From the NCBI GenBank assembly GCA_910588865.1, contig CAJUSJ010000030.1:1-43614 (forward strand): a stretch of 43,614 nucleotides of DNA. Direction: 5' to 3'. The stretch comes from an uncultured Lachnospiraceae bacterium (GTDB lineage: Bacteria; Bacillota; Clostridia; Lachnospirales; Lachnospiraceae). Below the pieces are notes generated by a model. The model had not been told where the DNA came from. It worked only from the letters and a program-made list of their open reading frames with translations, and searched no databases. The translations under genes and the position numbers were made by a program. Shown here piece by piece: positions 32,406 through 41,176 of the stretch (its first letter is position 1; the number at the start of each line of letters is the position of its first letter).

Positions 32406-33473
32406 ATGTTGGATTTTTACAGAGCGGTTGCGGAATGTGATCCCGGCAAAAAGAATATGACAGCCGTGGCCCTTGACGGTCCCGGGTTTGGACAGAGGGC
32501 ATTGTTTTCAGAAGGATGTCTGGTGTGGGAGTCAGAGGAAGGCGGATTTTTTTCTGAAAACAGGGAGGAGCTTTTGGAGGCAGTGAGCCGGGACAGCCGG
32601 AAAGGGCTGGTTGAGGTTAAAGGAATCAAGGTGTTTCTGGATTGGCTTGGACAGGAACTGGAGCTGGTGATCTGCGGAGGAGGCCATGTGTCCATACCTG
32701 TGATCCGGATCGGCCTGATGATGGGGTGTAAGGTGACTGTGCTGGAGGACAGACCTCAGTTCGCGGATAATGCCAGACGGGCAGGGGCCACCAACGTCCT
32801 GTGTGAGTCTTTTGACCAGGGGCTGGACAGGATTGAGGGAAATGAAAACACTTATTTTGTCATAGTCACCAGAGGCCATCGCCATGATCAGACATGCCTT
32901 GAGCGGATCGTGAGAAAAAAACACGCCTACATCGGCATGATCGGAAGCCGGCGCAGGGTGGCCACTGTAAAGGAAAGCGTTATAGAGAGAGGAGGGGATC
33001 CGGCGGTTTTGGACCAGCTTTACAGCCCCATTGGCCTGGATATCGGGGCGGAGACACCAGAAGAGATCGGCGTAGCCATCATGGCTCAGATCATTGAGGT
33101 GAAAAACCGGAAAAGGCGGACCTGCGGCTATTCAAGGGAAATGATGCGCCAGATCCTGAATCCGGACACAGAAGGACACGGGCAGGAGGCCCGGGTGCTG
33201 GCTACCATCGTGACACGCAAAGGCTCCGCTCCCCGGGATACAGGGACAAAGATGCTGGTGCTCCCCGACGGCAGGTGTATGGGGACCATAGGAGGAGGCT
33301 GCATGGAGGGTGCCGTGATCCGTCAGGCGCTGCACATGATCCGGTCCAGCCAGGAGGCGGAAGGTGACAGCCAGAATAAAAAACTGTGCCATGTGGATAT
33401 GACAGGCACTGACGCTGAGGATGAGGGAATGGTCTGCGGCGGCGCGGTAGACGTGCTTTTGGAGGTTGTATAA
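32406..33473 (+). CDS. XdhC-family hydroxylase maturation factor with reversed domain order
   Basis: 355 residues. XdhC proteins sulfurate and protect the molybdenum cofactor before its insertion into xanthine-dehydrogenase-type enzymes. In most members the CoxI-type domain comes first and the Rossmann domain last. Here the Rossmann domain comes first (VICGGGHVSIPV near 96, TRGHRHDQTCL, MIGSRRR). The CoxI-like part comes second (ATIVTRKGSAPRDTGTKML, GTIGGGCMEGAV). AAAGGAA precedes the ATG at 32406; an ATG at 32379 is less likely. MoaA follows 2 bp later. Confidence 0.85.
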   Translation: MLDFYRAVAECDPGKKNMTAVALDGPGFGQRALFSEGCLVWESEEGGFFSENREELLEAVSRDSRKGLVEVKGIKVFLDWLGQELELVICGGGHVSIPVIRIGLMMGCKVTVLEDRPQFADNARRAGATNVLCESFDQGLDRIEGNENTYFVIVTRGHRHDQTCLERIVRKKHAYIGMIGSRRRVATVKESVIERGGDPAVLDQLYSPIGLDIGAETPEEIGVAIMAQIIEVKNRKRRTCGYSREMMRQILNPDTEGHGQEARVLATIVTRKGSAPRDTGTKMLVLPDGRCMGTIGGGCMEGAVIRQALHMIRSSQEAEGDSQNKKLCHVDMTGTDAEDEGMVCGGAVDVLLEVV

Positions 33474-33475
33474 TT

Positions 33476-34498
33476 TTGAGAGATCACTTGGGACGGCAAA
33501 TCGATTATATGAGGATATCCATTACCGACCGCTGCAACCTGCGGTGCCGCTATTGCATGCCTGAGGGTGTAAAGTGTGTGCCCATGGAGGAGATCCTTAC
33601 CCTGGAAGAATGCGCCGAAATCGCGGCATGGGCCGCCTCTCTTGGGGTCAGCAAAATCAAGGTCACAGGAGGAGAGCCTCTGGTGAGGCTGGGCTGCTGT
33701 GACTTTATCCGAATGCTGAAGGACATAAAGGGGATTGAAAAGGTCACCATCACCACCAACGGCATTTTGCTGGAGAGATATTTAGAAGAGCTTATAGCTG
33801 CCGGGGTCGACGGCATCAACATCAGCCTGGACACCCTGGATCCAAAGCTGTATAGGGCCCTGACAGGGGGAGGGGATCTGGAAGCTGTTTTGAGAGTCCT
33901 GGAAAAGACGGTAAAAATCCGGGGCGACAGGCAGATTCCCGTAAAGATTAACGCGGTTTCCCTGGATTTAAAAGACATGGCCGGGCAGTTGGGCTGCCGC
34001 TATGATGGCCCTGGCTGGCAGGAGCTGCTGGAACTGGCCGTAAAATATCCCATAGATGTGCGTTTTATTGAGGTGATGCCCATTGGCTATGGGAGGCAGT
34101 ATCGGTCAGTTGACCATGACAAGCTTCTGGCCTGGCTGATGGAACGGTACCCGGACATGAAAGAGGACAGGCGAATTCACGGAAACGGCCCCGCGGTATA
34201 TTACCAAATACCAGGATTTCAGGGAAGCATTGGTCTCATCAGCGCCCTTCACGGAAAATTCTGCTCAGACTGCAACCGGGTACGGCTGACCTCCCAGGGG
34301 TACTTAAAGAGCTGTCTGTGCTATGAAGACGGAGTGGATTTGAGGAAAATACTGAGAGGAAGGGGCAGTCTGAAAGAAAAGGAAGCCCGGCTTCTTGAGG
34401 CCATGACACAGGCCATATGGGGAAAACCTACGGCCCACTGCTTCGAGGACCCGGAGCACATGACGGAACATGAAAACATGGTCAGGATCGGAGGATAA
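33476..34498 (+). CDS. moaA: GTP 3',8-cyclase (radical SAM)
   Basis: 340 residues. The radical-SAM cluster CNLRCRYC (C20, C24, C27), GGEPL, a second C-terminal cluster (FCSDCNRVR...CLC) and the terminal GlyGly (MVRIGG) are all present. It makes 3',8-cyclo-GTP, the first step of molybdopterin synthesis, and MoaC follows. The start is TTG with GGAGG 10 bp upstream. The gene starts 2 bp after xdhC. Confidence 0.95.
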   Translation: MRDHLGRQIDYMRISITDRCNLRCRYCMPEGVKCVPMEEILTLEECAEIAAWAASLGVSKIKVTGGEPLVRLGCCDFIRMLKDIKGIEKVTITTNGILLERYLEELIAAGVDGINISLDTLDPKLYRALTGGGDLEAVLRVLEKTVKIRGDRQIPVKINAVSLDLKDMAGQLGCRYDGPGWQELLELAVKYPIDVRFIEVMPIGYGRQYRSVDHDKLLAWLMERYPDMKEDRRIHGNGPAVYYQIPGFQGSIGLISALHGKFCSDCNRVRLTSQGYLKSCLCYEDGVDLRKILRGRGSLKEKEARLLEAMTQAIWGKPTAHCFEDPEHMTEHENMVRIGG

Positions 34499-34499
34499 C

Positions 34500-35012
34500 A
34501 TGGAATTTACACATTTTGACACACAGGGAAACGCCTGGATGGTGGATGTGGGAGAGAAGGAGGACACAAGGCGTGAGGCTGTGGCCAGAGGGAGCATTTT
34601 TTTAAGCCCCGAGTGTTTTGACATGGTGGCACGGGGTGAGATGAAAAAGGGAGATGTTCTTTCCGTGGCCCGCATAGCAGGCATTATGGGAGCCAAGAAG
34701 ACCTCAGAGCTGATTCCCCTGTGCCACATCCTGAATCTGACAAAGCTGACCGTGGATTTTGAGATGAAGAAAGAAACCAATGAGATCCAGGCAGTGTGCT
34801 CGGCCCGGGTTACGGGAAAGACGGGGGTGGAGATGGAGGCCCTCACCGGAGTTTCCACAGCGCTTCTGACGATCTATGATATGTGTAAGGCTGTGGACAA
34901 ATCCATGGAGATCGGACAGATTTATCTGGAGAAAAAGACAGGCGGAAAGAGCGGGGAATATGTAAATCCCAGGGTCCAGGAACCTGTTTTTGGGGAAGGC
35001 TCTGAGGCTTAA
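34500..35012 (+). CDS. moaC: cyclic pyranopterin monophosphate synthase
   Basis: 170 residues with the MoaC signatures KKTSELIPLCHILNLTKL and TGVEMEALTGVSTALLTIYDM. It turns the MoaA product into cyclic pyranopterin monophosphate. GGAGGATAAC precedes the ATG at 34500, which lies 1 bp after the moaA stop. An earlier ATG at 34470 is inside moaA. Confidence 0.95.
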   Translation: MEFTHFDTQGNAWMVDVGEKEDTRREAVARGSIFLSPECFDMVARGEMKKGDVLSVARIAGIMGAKKTSELIPLCHILNLTKLTVDFEMKKETNEIQAVCSARVTGKTGVEMEALTGVSTALLTIYDMCKAVDKSMEIGQIYLEKKTGGKSGEYVNPRVQEPVFGEGSEA

Positions 35013-35061
35013 GCGAGGCATGGCAGACAACTGAACAATCTGGGGAAATGGAGGATAAATT

Positions 35062-36006
35062 ATGTTGACAGGAACAGTAAAGGCAGTCTGTGTCAGCGAG
35101 AAAAAGGGTACGGAAAAACACGGCACAGACCGGGTCCATGTGCGTCCGAATCACGGTATCGAGGGAGACGCTCACGCGGGCAGATGGCACCGCCAGATCA
35201 GCCTTCTTTCTTATGACAAGGTAAAAGCCTTTAACGAGAAAGGGGCCAATGTGGATCACGGGGCCTTTGGGGAGAATCTGGTGGTGGAAGGCATTGATTT
35301 TAAAAGCCTTCCCGTGGGAAGCCATTTCCTGGTGGGCACAGCGGAGCTTGAGATGACCCAGATCGGAAAGGAATGCCACAGCCACTGCGCTATCTTTAAG
35401 CGCATGGGAGAGTGCGTTATGCCTCACGAGGGGGTGTTTGCCAAAGTCCTGAAAGAGGGGGACATTTCTGTGGGAGATGTGCTGACAGTTGTGCCTCCTG
35501 ACCCTAAAAGGGCCTTTACGGCGGCAGTGATCACCCTCAGCGACAAGGGCGCTAAGGGGGAGCGGACAGATGAAAGCGGACCCGCGGCGGTCCGGCTGCT
35601 GGAGGAGGCCGGCTATGAGGTGGTGGAGGCCATGATCCTTGCGGACGAACCGGCCCTTTTAAAGACCCAGCTGAAGCGTCTGGCAGATGGACGGCAGGTG
35701 GATCTGGTGGTCACCAGCGGCGGAACAGGATTTTCCATGAGGGATCAGACGCCGGAGGCCACCATGGAGGTGGCGGACCGGAACGCTCCGGGGATCGCGG
35801 AATATATGCGTTACAAGTCCATGGAGGTCACAAGCCGGGCCATGCTTAGCCGGGGAGTATCGGTAATCAGGGGAAAGACCCTGATCGTCAATCTGCCGGG
35901 AAGTCCCAAGGCGGTTAAGGAAAGCCTGGAATCTATCCTTGAGCCCTTGGCCCACGGCCTTGAGATCCTTCGGGGAACAGCCGGGGAGTGCGGGAGAAAA
36001 GAATGA
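35062..36006 (+). CDS. MOSC domain fused to MogA-type molybdopterin adenylyltransferase
   Basis: 314 residues. The first 145 are a MOSC domain (GIEGDAHAGRWHRQISLLS, GAFGENL, GKECHSHC). The rest is MogA/MoaB-like (AAVITLSDKGAKGERTDESGP, TSGGTGFSMRDQTPEA, NLPGSPKAV). It adenylylates molybdopterin, and the MOSC part may deliver or transfer the sulfurated cofactor. GGAGG precedes the ATG. Confidence 0.9.
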   Translation: MLTGTVKAVCVSEKKGTEKHGTDRVHVRPNHGIEGDAHAGRWHRQISLLSYDKVKAFNEKGANVDHGAFGENLVVEGIDFKSLPVGSHFLVGTAELEMTQIGKECHSHCAIFKRMGECVMPHEGVFAKVLKEGDISVGDVLTVVPPDPKRAFTAAVITLSDKGAKGERTDESGPAAVRLLEEAGYEVVEAMILADEPALLKTQLKRLADGRQVDLVVTSGGTGFSMRDQTPEATMEVADRNAPGIAEYMRYKSMEVTSRAMLSRGVSVIRGKTLIVNLPGSPKAVKESLESILEPLAHGLEILRGTAGECGRKE

Positions 36007-36169
36007 TAGTTTTGTTTGGGGTTTATCAGGGAAAGGGGCCACCAACTGGCGGAAGCTGGAGGGAAAGCCTTCCCTGTCCTGAAACAGCGTAAAAATTTCG
36101 CAACCGAACGATTTTTTAAAAGCGTTCGAAAATAAAATACATATCCATATGGAGAACAAGGAGGAGTCC
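36007..36169 (+). promoter_or_regulatory. leader region before modA
   Basis: It holds a perfect AGGGAA/TTCCCT hairpin (36060-36075), an inverted repeat CGAACG (36105-36110) and CGTTCG (36123-36128) with a 12-base gap, and the start of modA with AGGAGGAG. A molybdate-responsive operator or RNA element is possible; no consensus match could be made. Confidence 0.35.
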
Positions 36170-37150
36170 ATGATGAAGAGAAGACGCGCGGCGGCAGTGA
36201 TGATGGCGGCGATGATGACGGCAGGAGCTCTGGCCGGATGCCAAAGTGGCCAGAAAGCGGCGGACACCGGGGCCGGGAGCGGGGCCCAGAGCCAGGCTGT
36301 CCAGGAGAGCACCGAGGCTGTCCAGGAAAGTGCCGGGGCGGCCCAGAGCCAGACTGTCCAGGAGAGCACCGGGGCGGAACAGAGTCAGGCTGTCCAGGAG
36401 AACGGAGAGGCGGTTCAGAAAGAGAGTGTGGAGCTGATCGTGTTCGCGGCAGCTTCCATGACCGAAACATTGACCGAGATCGCCCAGATGTACAAGGAAA
36501 TTAGGCCGGAGGTGGAGATCATCTATACCTTTGACTCCTCCGGAACCTTAAAGACCCAGATCCAGGAGGGGGCTGACTGCGACATCTTCATCTCCGCGGC
36601 CCAGAAGCAGATGAACCAGCTTGACATCTCGGCGGACCCGTCGGTAAACACGGAAGGGCTGGATTTTGTTCTGGAGGGAAGCCGATTCAACCTGGTGGAG
36701 AACAAGGTGGTTCTGGCTGTCCCGGACAACAACCCGGCAGGGATCACCTCCTATGAGGATCTGGGGACAGACAAGCTGAACCTGATCTGCCTGGGCAATG
36801 ACGATGTTCCGGTTGGAGCCTATTCCATAGAGATCCTCACAACCCTGGGTATTTTGGAGCAGCTGGAAAATGATTCCAAGATCACTTATGGCTCCAATGT
36901 AAAAGAGGTGACCACCCAGGTGAAGGAAGCTTCCGTGGACTGCGGAATCATCTATGCCACTGACGCGTTTTCCGCGGGGCTGACCGTGGTGGATGAGGCG
37001 GAAGAAGATCAGTGCGGACAGGTGATCTACCCGGCAGCTGTCCTGAACATATCAAAACATCAGCAGGAAGCCCGGGATTTCCTGGATTATCTCACCACAG
37101 ACGACTGCGGGGCAGTGTTTGAGTCCGTGGGATTCTCCATGGCCAGGTAA
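36170..37150 (+). CDS. modA: molybdate ABC transporter, substrate-binding lipoprotein
   Basis: 326 residues. A lipobox ALAGC gives a lipid-anchored extracellular protein. Between the lipobox and the binding domain lies an unusually long linker of repeated QSQAVQEST-like units. The ligand domain has the ModA features (FAAASMTETL, SSGTLKTQIQEGADCDIFIS). It captures molybdate or tungstate. The ATG at 36170 with AGGAGGAG upstream is preferred over 36149. Confidence 0.92.
   Translation: MMKRRRAAAVMMAAMMTAGALAGCQSGQKAADTGAGSGAQSQAVQESTEAVQESAGAAQSQTVQESTGAEQSQAVQENGEAVQKESVELIVFAAASMTETLTEIAQMYKEIRPEVEIIYTFDSSGTLKTQIQEGADCDIFISAAQKQMNQLDISADPSVNTEGLDFVLEGSRFNLVENKVVLAVPDNNPAGITSYEDLGTDKLNLICLGNDDVPVGAYSIEILTTLGILEQLENDSKITYGSNVKEVTTQVKEASVDCGIIYATDAFSAGLTVVDEAEEDQCGQVIYPAAVLNISKHQQEARDFLDYLTTDDCGAVFESVGFSMAR
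36287..36400 (+). repeat. in-frame repeats in the modA linker
   Basis: A 21-bp block (CAGAGCCAG, then CTGTCCAGGAG) recurs at 36287, 36344 and 36380 with one or two changes, spaced by multiples of three, so the frame is kept. It encodes the Gln/Ser/Glu-rich linker. Confidence 0.7.
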
Positions 37151-37163
37151 CAGGAGAGAAGCT

Positions 37164-37832
37164 ATGGACTGGTATCCTCTTTACAATTCCCTGAGGATCG
37201 CTCTGATCTCCAGTGTGATCGTGTTTTTTACAGGCATTTTCGCGGCCTACTATATTGCCAGGCTGAACCGGGTGGTCAAGGGAATCCTGGATGTGATCCT
37301 GACCCTGCCCATGGTGCTGCCGCCTACTGTGGTGGGATATTTCCTGCTGCTTCTTCTTGGGGCAAAGCGGCCTGTGGGGATGTGGTTTCAGGAGCAGTTC
37401 GGCATAAAGCTGGTGATGACCTGGTATTCCGGAATCTTCGCGGCCGCGGTGGTGGCGTTTCCTCTGATGTACCGGACAGCCAGGGGCGCGTTCGAGAGCT
37501 TTGACGAGACCCTGGCATATTCGGGCCAGACCCTGGGGCTCTCCAACACCTATATCTTCTGGCGGATCCGGATGCCCGCATGCCGCCAGGGGATTCTGGC
37601 GGGAGCGGTGCTGTCATTTGCCAGGGCCCTGGGTGAGTATGGGGCCACCAGCATGCTGGCAGGCTATACACCGGGAAGAACGGCCACCATATCCACCACG
37701 GTCTATCAGCTGTGGCGGACAGACAACGAGGCCCTGGCTTTTCAGTGGGTTGTGGTAAATGTGATGATCTCAGCGGTGGTGCTCCTGACGGTCAACATGC
37801 TGGAAGAGAAAAACAGGAAGGAGAGGAGATGA
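37164..37832 (+). CDS. modB: molybdate ABC transporter, permease
   Basis: 222 residues with about five membrane helices and the ABC-permease loop (ALGEYGATSMLAGYTPGRTAT). It starts 13 bp after modA from an ATG with AGGAGAG upstream. The stop overlaps the start of modC (ATGA). Confidence 0.93.
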   Translation: MDWYPLYNSLRIALISSVIVFFTGIFAAYYIARLNRVVKGILDVILTLPMVLPPTVVGYFLLLLLGAKRPVGMWFQEQFGIKLVMTWYSGIFAAAVVAFPLMYRTARGAFESFDETLAYSGQTLGLSNTYIFWRIRMPACRQGILAGAVLSFARALGEYGATSMLAGYTPGRTATISTTVYQLWRTDNEALAFQWVVVNVMISAVVLLTVNMLEEKNRKERR

Positions 37833-38956
37833 CCATGTCCCTGTATGTGGATATCGAAAAAGATTTCAGAAGCTTTCATCTCTCCACAAGATTTGAGGCA
37901 GGACAGGGAGTCATGGGAATCCTGGGAGCCTCGGGATGCGGAAAGAGCATGACCCTTCGCTGCGTCGCGGGGGTGGTGAAGCCGGACAGAGGAAAGATTG
38001 AGCTTGACGGGGTCACATGGTTTGATTCGGAAAGGGGAATTGATCTTCCTCCTCAAAAGAGACGGGTAGGGCTTTTGTTTCAGAACTATGCCCTGTTTCC
38101 AAACATGACTGTGGAGAAAAATCTCATGGCTGGACTGAGAACAGTGGAAAAAGACAAAAAGAAGGCCAGGGCGGTGGTGGCTGAGATGATGGAGCGATTT
38201 TGCCTTACGGGATTGGAGCGGCACCGTCCATCCCAGCTGTCTGGCGGGCAGCAGCAGAGGGCGGCCCTGGCCAGGATCCTTCTGACAAAGCCAGGTCTTC
38301 TGATGTTAGATGAGCCTTTTTCCGCCCTGGATGGGTATCTTCGGTGGAAACTGGAAATGGAATTAATGGATATTCTGAGAGGATTTTCCGGCACCACTCT
38401 CTTTGTATCCCACAGCCGGGACGAGATCTACCGGATCTGTGACAGGGTCTGCGTCATGGACAACGGAAAATCCACACCCGTGGCGCCGGTGAAGACCATG
38501 TTTGAGGAACCGAAGACACTGGCCGCCTGCATGCTGTCGGGCTGCAAAAATTATTCAGGGGCAGAGGCTGATGTTAAGAAAAATGGTGAGGAGCGGGGAG
38601 ATGGCTGGGTCTGGGCAAAGGACTGGGGAGTGAGCTTAAACTGCCGCCGGAGGGTGCCGGAGAATATTACCCACATCGGAGTGAGAAGCCACTACATCCA
38701 TCTGATTTCAGGAGACCTCCGGAAAGATACGCAAAATGTTATGGAGTGCCGGATCCGGCGGATCGTGGAAGATGTGTTCAATATGGTGGTTATGGTCAGC
38801 TCTGTAAACGCGGTCTCTGACTCACCCAATGCCTGGCTGCGGCTTGAGATGCCAAAAGAGCAATGGGAAGCCTACAAGGAGATCGCGAGCGGGAAAGTGG
38901 GGGACAGGATCCGGGTCAGGATTGATCCCCAGGATATCCTTCTTTTGACAAGCTGA
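37829..38956 (+). CDS. modC: molybdate ABC transporter, ATP-binding protein
   Basis: 375 residues: Walker A GASGCGKS, signature LSGGQQQR, Walker B LLMLDEP, and a C-terminal TOBE-like part (HIGVRSHYIHL onward) that may sense molybdate. The ATG at 37829 overlaps the modB stop. A second ATG at 37835 has equally good spacing from a ribosome site, so the first two residues are uncertain. Confidence 0.93.
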   Translation: MTMSLYVDIEKDFRSFHLSTRFEAGQGVMGILGASGCGKSMTLRCVAGVVKPDRGKIELDGVTWFDSERGIDLPPQKRRVGLLFQNYALFPNMTVEKNLMAGLRTVEKDKKKARAVVAEMMERFCLTGLERHRPSQLSGGQQQRAALARILLTKPGLLMLDEPFSALDGYLRWKLEMELMDILRGFSGTTLFVSHSRDEIYRICDRVCVMDNGKSTPVAPVKTMFEEPKTLAACMLSGCKNYSGAEADVKKNGEERGDGWVWAKDWGVSLNCRRRVPENITHIGVRSHYIHLISGDLRKDTQNVMECRIRRIVEDVFNMVVMVSSVNAVSDSPNAWLRLEMPKEQWEAYKEIASGKVGDRIRVRIDPQDILLLTS

Positions 38957-38973
38957 GCCATGACGGAGCGAGA

Positions 38974-39008
38974 CGGGGAGATACCCAGAAGAGTATCTCC
39001 CCGTTTCT
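38974..39008 (+). terminator. terminator after modC
   Basis: CGGGGAGATAC (38974-38984) pairs perfectly with GTATCTCCCCG (38993-39003) around an 8-base loop. A short T-rich tail follows. Confidence 0.75.
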
Positions 39009-39089
39009 GTACGCCACAGCTGTCGACGGCTGGGCGGTAAAGAATTCTAAAAACCTTCAGGGTATCTCCCCGTCCCTGTACGACACAGC
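38993..39089. repeat. direct repeat at the 3' end of the peptidase gene
   Basis: GTATCTCCCCGT followed by CTGTACG and CACAGC occurs at 38993-39020 and again at 39062-39089. The second copy is the last coding part of the C39-like peptidase; the first lies beyond its stop. It looks like a small tandem duplication of the gene's end. Confidence 0.6.
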
Positions 39090-40067
39090 CCACAGCGGCC
39101 CTCCGCTGTCATAGCTGCGTTTCAGTTCATTCATCAAAAGCTGGAGATCCCACTCCTTGGTGCTGTTCTCATAGCTGGCGGGATCGGCGATATATACATT
39201 GCCGTTGCCGCACAGCTGGGCAATGATGATGAAGTGGCCGTTCTGGGTCAGACTTCCCTTTCCCATAAGAGCCACAAGCACATGACCGCTGGAGAGAAGC
39301 TCGGATACACGCTCCGGCGTGCGCTCCGTTACACTTTCCACCTGAAGTCCAAAGGCGGAGAGGCTTCCCGGAATCAGGCCGTGATAAGAACCGCTCTGGC
39401 GGGCATAGTAACCATTGGCGGCAGACCAGTCCGCCATCTCCACAGGGGTCACGCCCTGGGAGGAGAAGCTGTTGATGATCATAGCAACACACACGGGACC
39501 GCAGCCATACTTGCTGACGCGGTCCTGACCGCCGTAGAGATATTCTTTCCATCGGATATCTCCCTGGTTGTAATAGAGAAGAGGTCCCATGGCAGTGTCC
39601 AGCATACAGGAATAGATGGTGTCCTGAGGCGGGAACACAGATTCCGCGTTCATGTCGGAAATCTCTCCCAGTTCATCGGTTCGAACCATCTGGGAGATCT
39701 CCTCCGGCTGCTCCTGGCGGCTTCCTTCCTCCGTCTCCTCAGACATCGTCGGTTCTTCCTGGGACAGAAAGCCGGGCTCAGTCACAGGCTCCTCCGGTTT
39801 GGTAAAAAGCTGGGAAATATAACCAGAGAAGTTGTTTACAGCCGTCTGTACCGTTCCGGAAGAAAAAGGACGGAAATAGGCCAACAGGCTAAAGGTCAAA
39901 GTGGCGGCCGCTGTCAAAATCCCCCCTGTGATCAGAAGCTCTGTGCGGCTCTTCGCGGGCTTTCCGGATTCCGACTGCCTGCCTGGAGGCGGAATCACGG
40001 TGGAGCGGGAAACGGGAGCGGCATCAAAACTTCTTTTTTTGCGCTTTGTCCATATGTCAGGGGACAT
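39057..40067 (-). CDS. membrane-anchored C39-like cysteine peptidase
   Basis: 336 residues: a short basic cytoplasmic N terminus, one membrane helix (about 45-65), an acidic Pro/Glu-rich linker, and a C39-like domain from about residue 160 with the probable catalytic Cys in YGCGPVC (C189) and His in NGHFII (H278), then an Asp in YIADP. Type II topology would put the domain outside. It follows cheB by 28 bp on the same strand and may be in that operon. The substrate is unknown. GGAGG lies 11 bp before the ATG. Confidence 0.8.
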   Translation of the reverse strand: MSPDIWTKRKKRSFDAAPVSRSTVIPPPGRQSESGKPAKSRTELLITGGILTAAATLTFSLLAYFRPFSSGTVQTAVNNFSGYISQLFTKPEEPVTEPGFLSQEEPTMSEETEEGSRQEQPEEISQMVRTDELGEISDMNAESVFPPQDTIYSCMLDTAMGPLLYYNQGDIRWKEYLYGGQDRVSKYGCGPVCVAMIINSFSSQGVTPVEMADWSAANGYYARQSGSYHGLIPGSLSAFGLQVESVTERTPERVSELLSSGHVLVALMGKGSLTQNGHFIIIAQLCGNGNVYIADPASYENSTKEWDLQLLMNELKRSYDSGGPLWAVSYRDGEIP

Positions 40068-40095
40068 GTATGATCAATCCTCCAAATTCGTTGTG

Positions 40096-41145
40096 TCACG
40101 CCATAGCGAGACGTCCTAAGACTACCTGGGCGATGTTGCCTAAAGGTGCCTGTTGACACACAGCCCCGATCTTGTAAGCCTCCATGGGCATCCCATAGAC
40201 CACACAGGAATCCCGGTCCTGTCCGATGGTGTAGGCCCCGGCCTTTCTCATCCGAAGCATACCCGCGGCGCCGTCAGCGCCCATGCCGGTCAGGATTACA
40301 CCGATAGCCCGGTTTCTCACAGTGGCGGCCACGGAGTCAAAGAGCACATCCACGGAAGGCTGGTGGCCGCTGACCTTTGTCTCAGATGTGCAGCTGACGC
40401 TGTAGCCGGTTCCCAGACGCACCACCCGCATCTGAAGGCCGCCGGGGGCTAAAAGCACCAGGCCCGGACGGATCTTGTCTCCGTGAGCGGCCTCCTTCAC
40501 TTCCAGCTTGCAGATGCGGTTGAGACGCTCCGCATACATGGATGTAAACCCGGGAGGCATATGCTGAGTGATCACAATTCCCGGCATCTTGGCGGGAAAA
40601 TGGCGGACCACTTCCAGGATAGCCTCGGTTCCGCCTGTGGACGCGCCGATGGCGACTAAGTCAAAGGCAGAACTTGTGGGAAGAGACATGGTGTTGCCCC
40701 GGGCCATGGAAGCGGTGGTCCTGACCCCGGCAGAAGCGGCTGTTGACTGAGGCAGACGGACCCGTGCGTTTTTGCCTATGGTCAGTTTTGCCATCAGGTT
40801 TCTCAAGAACGCCTCCCGCTGTCCCTCCTCCGGCTTGCGGACAAAATCCACGGCACCGGCAGCCAGGGCATCAAACACCCGCACATTGAGGGAGGACACC
40901 AGAATCACGGGAACGGGTTGGGAGGGAAGAACCTCTTTTAAAAAATCCAGTCCGGACATCCCAGGCATCTCAATGTCCAGGGTCATGATATCCGGTTTCA
41001 GCAGAGGAAGCTTACCCTTGGCGTCCAGAGCGTTGACGGCATAGCCCACCACTTCAAAGCGGGGGTCCGCCGAAAGGCTCTGCATCAGCCAGGTCCGGAA
41101 TACGAGAGAATCGTCTACCACCATTACTCGGATTTTCTGTTGCAT
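40096..41145 (-). CDS. cheB: chemotaxis protein-glutamate methylesterase
   Basis: 349 residues: a receiver domain with D11/D12 and phosphorylation site D57 (MTLDIEMPG), a linker, and the methylesterase domain with its triad S169 (GASTGG), H195 (ITQHMPPGF) and D291 (TGMGADG). It demethylates chemoreceptors. It follows cheR by 31 bp. Confidence 0.96.
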   Translation of the reverse strand: MQQKIRVMVVDDSLVFRTWLMQSLSADPRFEVVGYAVNALDAKGKLPLLKPDIMTLDIEMPGMSGLDFLKEVLPSQPVPVILVSSLNVRVFDALAAGAVDFVRKPEEGQREAFLRNLMAKLTIGKNARVRLPQSTAASAGVRTTASMARGNTMSLPTSSAFDLVAIGASTGGTEAILEVVRHFPAKMPGIVITQHMPPGFTSMYAERLNRICKLEVKEAAHGDKIRPGLVLLAPGGLQMRVVRLGTGYSVSCTSETKVSGHQPSVDVLFDSVAATVRNRAIGVILTGMGADGAAGMLRMRKAGAYTIGQDRDSCVVYGMPMEAYKIGAVCQQAPLGNIAQVVLGRLAMA

Positions 41146-41176
41146 AATTTAACCTTCTTTCTTTACCATCTTATGC

